NCBI RefSeq assembly: GCF_010892395.1
Contig: NZ_JAACKB010000188.1
Span: forward strand, 1 to 7,620
Reading direction: 5' to 3'
Length of the DNA stretch: 7,620 nucleotides
Source: Sulfurovum sp. bin170
GTDB taxonomy: Bacteria > Campylobacterota > Campylobacteria > Campylobacterales > Sulfurovaceae
The position numbers were made by a program, and so were the translations under genes. A model generated the notes under the pieces. It did not search any database. It was not told where the DNA came from and saw only the letters and a list, made by a program, of their open reading frames with translations. Shown here piece by piece: positions 6,908 to 7,620 of this stretch (its first letter is position 1; the number at the start of each line of letters is the position of its first letter).

Positions 6908-7620
6908 CTACCTTTTTATCTTATATATTTTGCTATATGGTGAAGATACCACAAGTTCAAATAGATTCTTATCATATTTCTCTAACATAAACATCTGCAC
7001 GAAAGCTGAATGATAAGTTTCTCTATCCATAATTACAAAACTATTATAACTTTTCATATAGACTATACAATATTCTCCATCTATATATTTCAATTGAGTC
7101 TCTCCTATAGATTTTCCATTGGATCGATACTCTACCACATCAAACTTATATACTTTTATAATCTGTTTACCTAGTTTTAAAACTCCACTGTTCATATCAT
7201 AAATAATTCCATTTTCAAATATTAAGTTTGCTCCACTCTGATTTACAACATGAGTTTGATGAAATTTAATATTTCTCTCTTTTTTTCCTGTTGTTAAATC
7301 AAGATTACCAAAAACTCCAACTGTTGGGAATATTCTCATCATACGAAATGGCATATAAAGATAGACATCTCTTGTCTTTTTAGGTAGTTTATAATCAAGA
7401 TTTTGTAAAGCATTTAGTAATTTTTTGGGATTCTCTTTAGTATTAAAAATAGTGTTTGCCACCACAGAATAGTTAGAATCAACATAGGTCTCAACGGCTA
7501 AACGACTCAGGTTTGCTACTTGTTGTGGGGAAGTTGAAAACATAAGTTTTGAGATAATGAAGTTATCATGATTGTGCTTACCACCATCTATCAAAGTATT
7601 GGTGCTAGAGTAGTACCAGA
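6908..7620 (-). CDS. pglB: PglB oligosaccharyltransferase, C-terminal part (5' end outside window)
   Basis: PglB is the inner-membrane STT3-family enzyme that moves the lipid-linked glycan onto Asn of periplasmic D/E-x-N-x-S/T sequons. Only the last 236 codons are present, against about 713 residues for the whole C. jejuni protein. This is the periplasmic C-terminal domain, without the 13 membrane helices. The frame is open to the right edge and reads WYYSSTNTLIDGGKH from 7618, which aligns with the PglB segment just after the WWDYG motif. The motif itself is off the window. TRDVYLYMPFRM follows, and the sequon-binding M-x-x-I motif is conserved as Met-Met-Arg-Ile (codons 7331-7342), matching C. 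jejuni M568-I571. The end, YDKNLFELVVSSPYSKIYKI, is also PglB-like. A TTG at 7592-7594 is an internal Leu codon, not the start. The stop lies 5 nt before the next gene, whose ribosome site is inside this one. Confidence 0.94.
   Translation of the reverse strand, partial: WYYSSTNTLIDGGKHNHDNFIISKLMFSTSPQQVANLSRLAVETYVDSNYSVVANTIFNTKENPKKLLNALQNLDYKLPKKTRDVYLYMPFRMMRIFPTVGVFGNLDLTTGKKERNIKFHQTHVVNQSGANLIFENGIIYDMNSGVLKLGKQIIKVYKFDVVEYRSNGKSIGETQLKYIDGEYCIVYMKSYNSFVIMDRETYHSAFVQMFMLEKYDKNLFELVVSSPYSKIYKIKR
6911..6914 (-). promoter_or_regulatory. Ribosome binding site supporting the TTG start of the PglC-like gene
   Basis: AAGG on the minus strand lies 8 nt before the TTG at 6900-6902, inside the last codons of pglB. 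The short gap to the in-frame upstream stop and the absence of ATG or GTG leave TTG as the only reasonable start. Confidence 0.55.

Noticed and set aside
6908..7594. A complete 228-residue gene starting at TTG 7594
   Set aside because: The frame stays open to the window edge and the upstream codons (WYYSSTNT) match PglB, so this is an internal Leu codon of a truncated gene.

Overview
The window is AT-rich by eye, and every credible gene is on the minus strand, so transcription runs from right (7620) to left (1). The proteins closely resemble the Campylobacter jejuni protein-glycosylation (Pgl) set. Together with the base composition, this points to a member of the Campylobacterota (Epsilonproteobacteria). 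My guess is an environmental Sulfurimonas- or Sulfurovum-type relative rather than Campylobacter itself, because gene content and order differ from the C. jejuni locus. The genus is an inference.

Layout in order of transcription: the C-terminal part of pglB (oligosaccharyltransferase, running off the right edge); a small membrane phosphoglycosyltransferase in the pglC position; pglE (aminotransferase); pglF (membrane-bound UDP-GlcNAc 4,6-dehydratase); a KdsD/KpsF arabinose-5-phosphate isomerase; a TviB/WbpO-type UDP-HexNAc 6-dehydrogenase; and a GalE/Gne-type 4-epimerase. pglB to pglF are packed tightly: 5-nt and 3-nt gaps, then a 7-nt overlap. Two of these genes use non-ATG starts, TTG and GTG, each behind a good Shine-Dalgarno sequence. 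Gaps of 52 and 46 nt flank the isomerase gene. The first holds a perfect 17-nt inverted repeat and the second a TATAAT box. The dehydrogenase and epimerase genes overlap by 1 nt (TAATG).

How the genes work together: PglF and PglE convert UDP-GlcNAc to UDP-4-amino-4,6-dideoxy-GlcNAc, the precursor of the bacillosamine-type reducing-end sugar. The PglC-like enzyme would load a phospho-sugar onto undecaprenyl phosphate, and PglB transfers the finished glycan to Asn in periplasmic proteins. The 6-dehydrogenase and epimerase would supply UDP-HexNAcA and UDP-GalNAc-type donors for later sugars. KdsD makes arabinose 5-phosphate for Kdo.

The most interesting points are these. pglD, the acetyltransferase that normally lies between pglC and pglE, is absent from that position. 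The phosphoglycosyltransferase beside the gap is not a canonical PglC: it has Trp-Trp where PglC has its Ser-Pro helix break, and a different C-terminal region. The 3' flank (1-107) is non-coding but dense in small palindromes bounded by a GATTCC direct repeat, which looks like a REP-like or mobile-element-derived unit. I found no RNA gene, CRISPR array, transposase or unrelated new system in the window.
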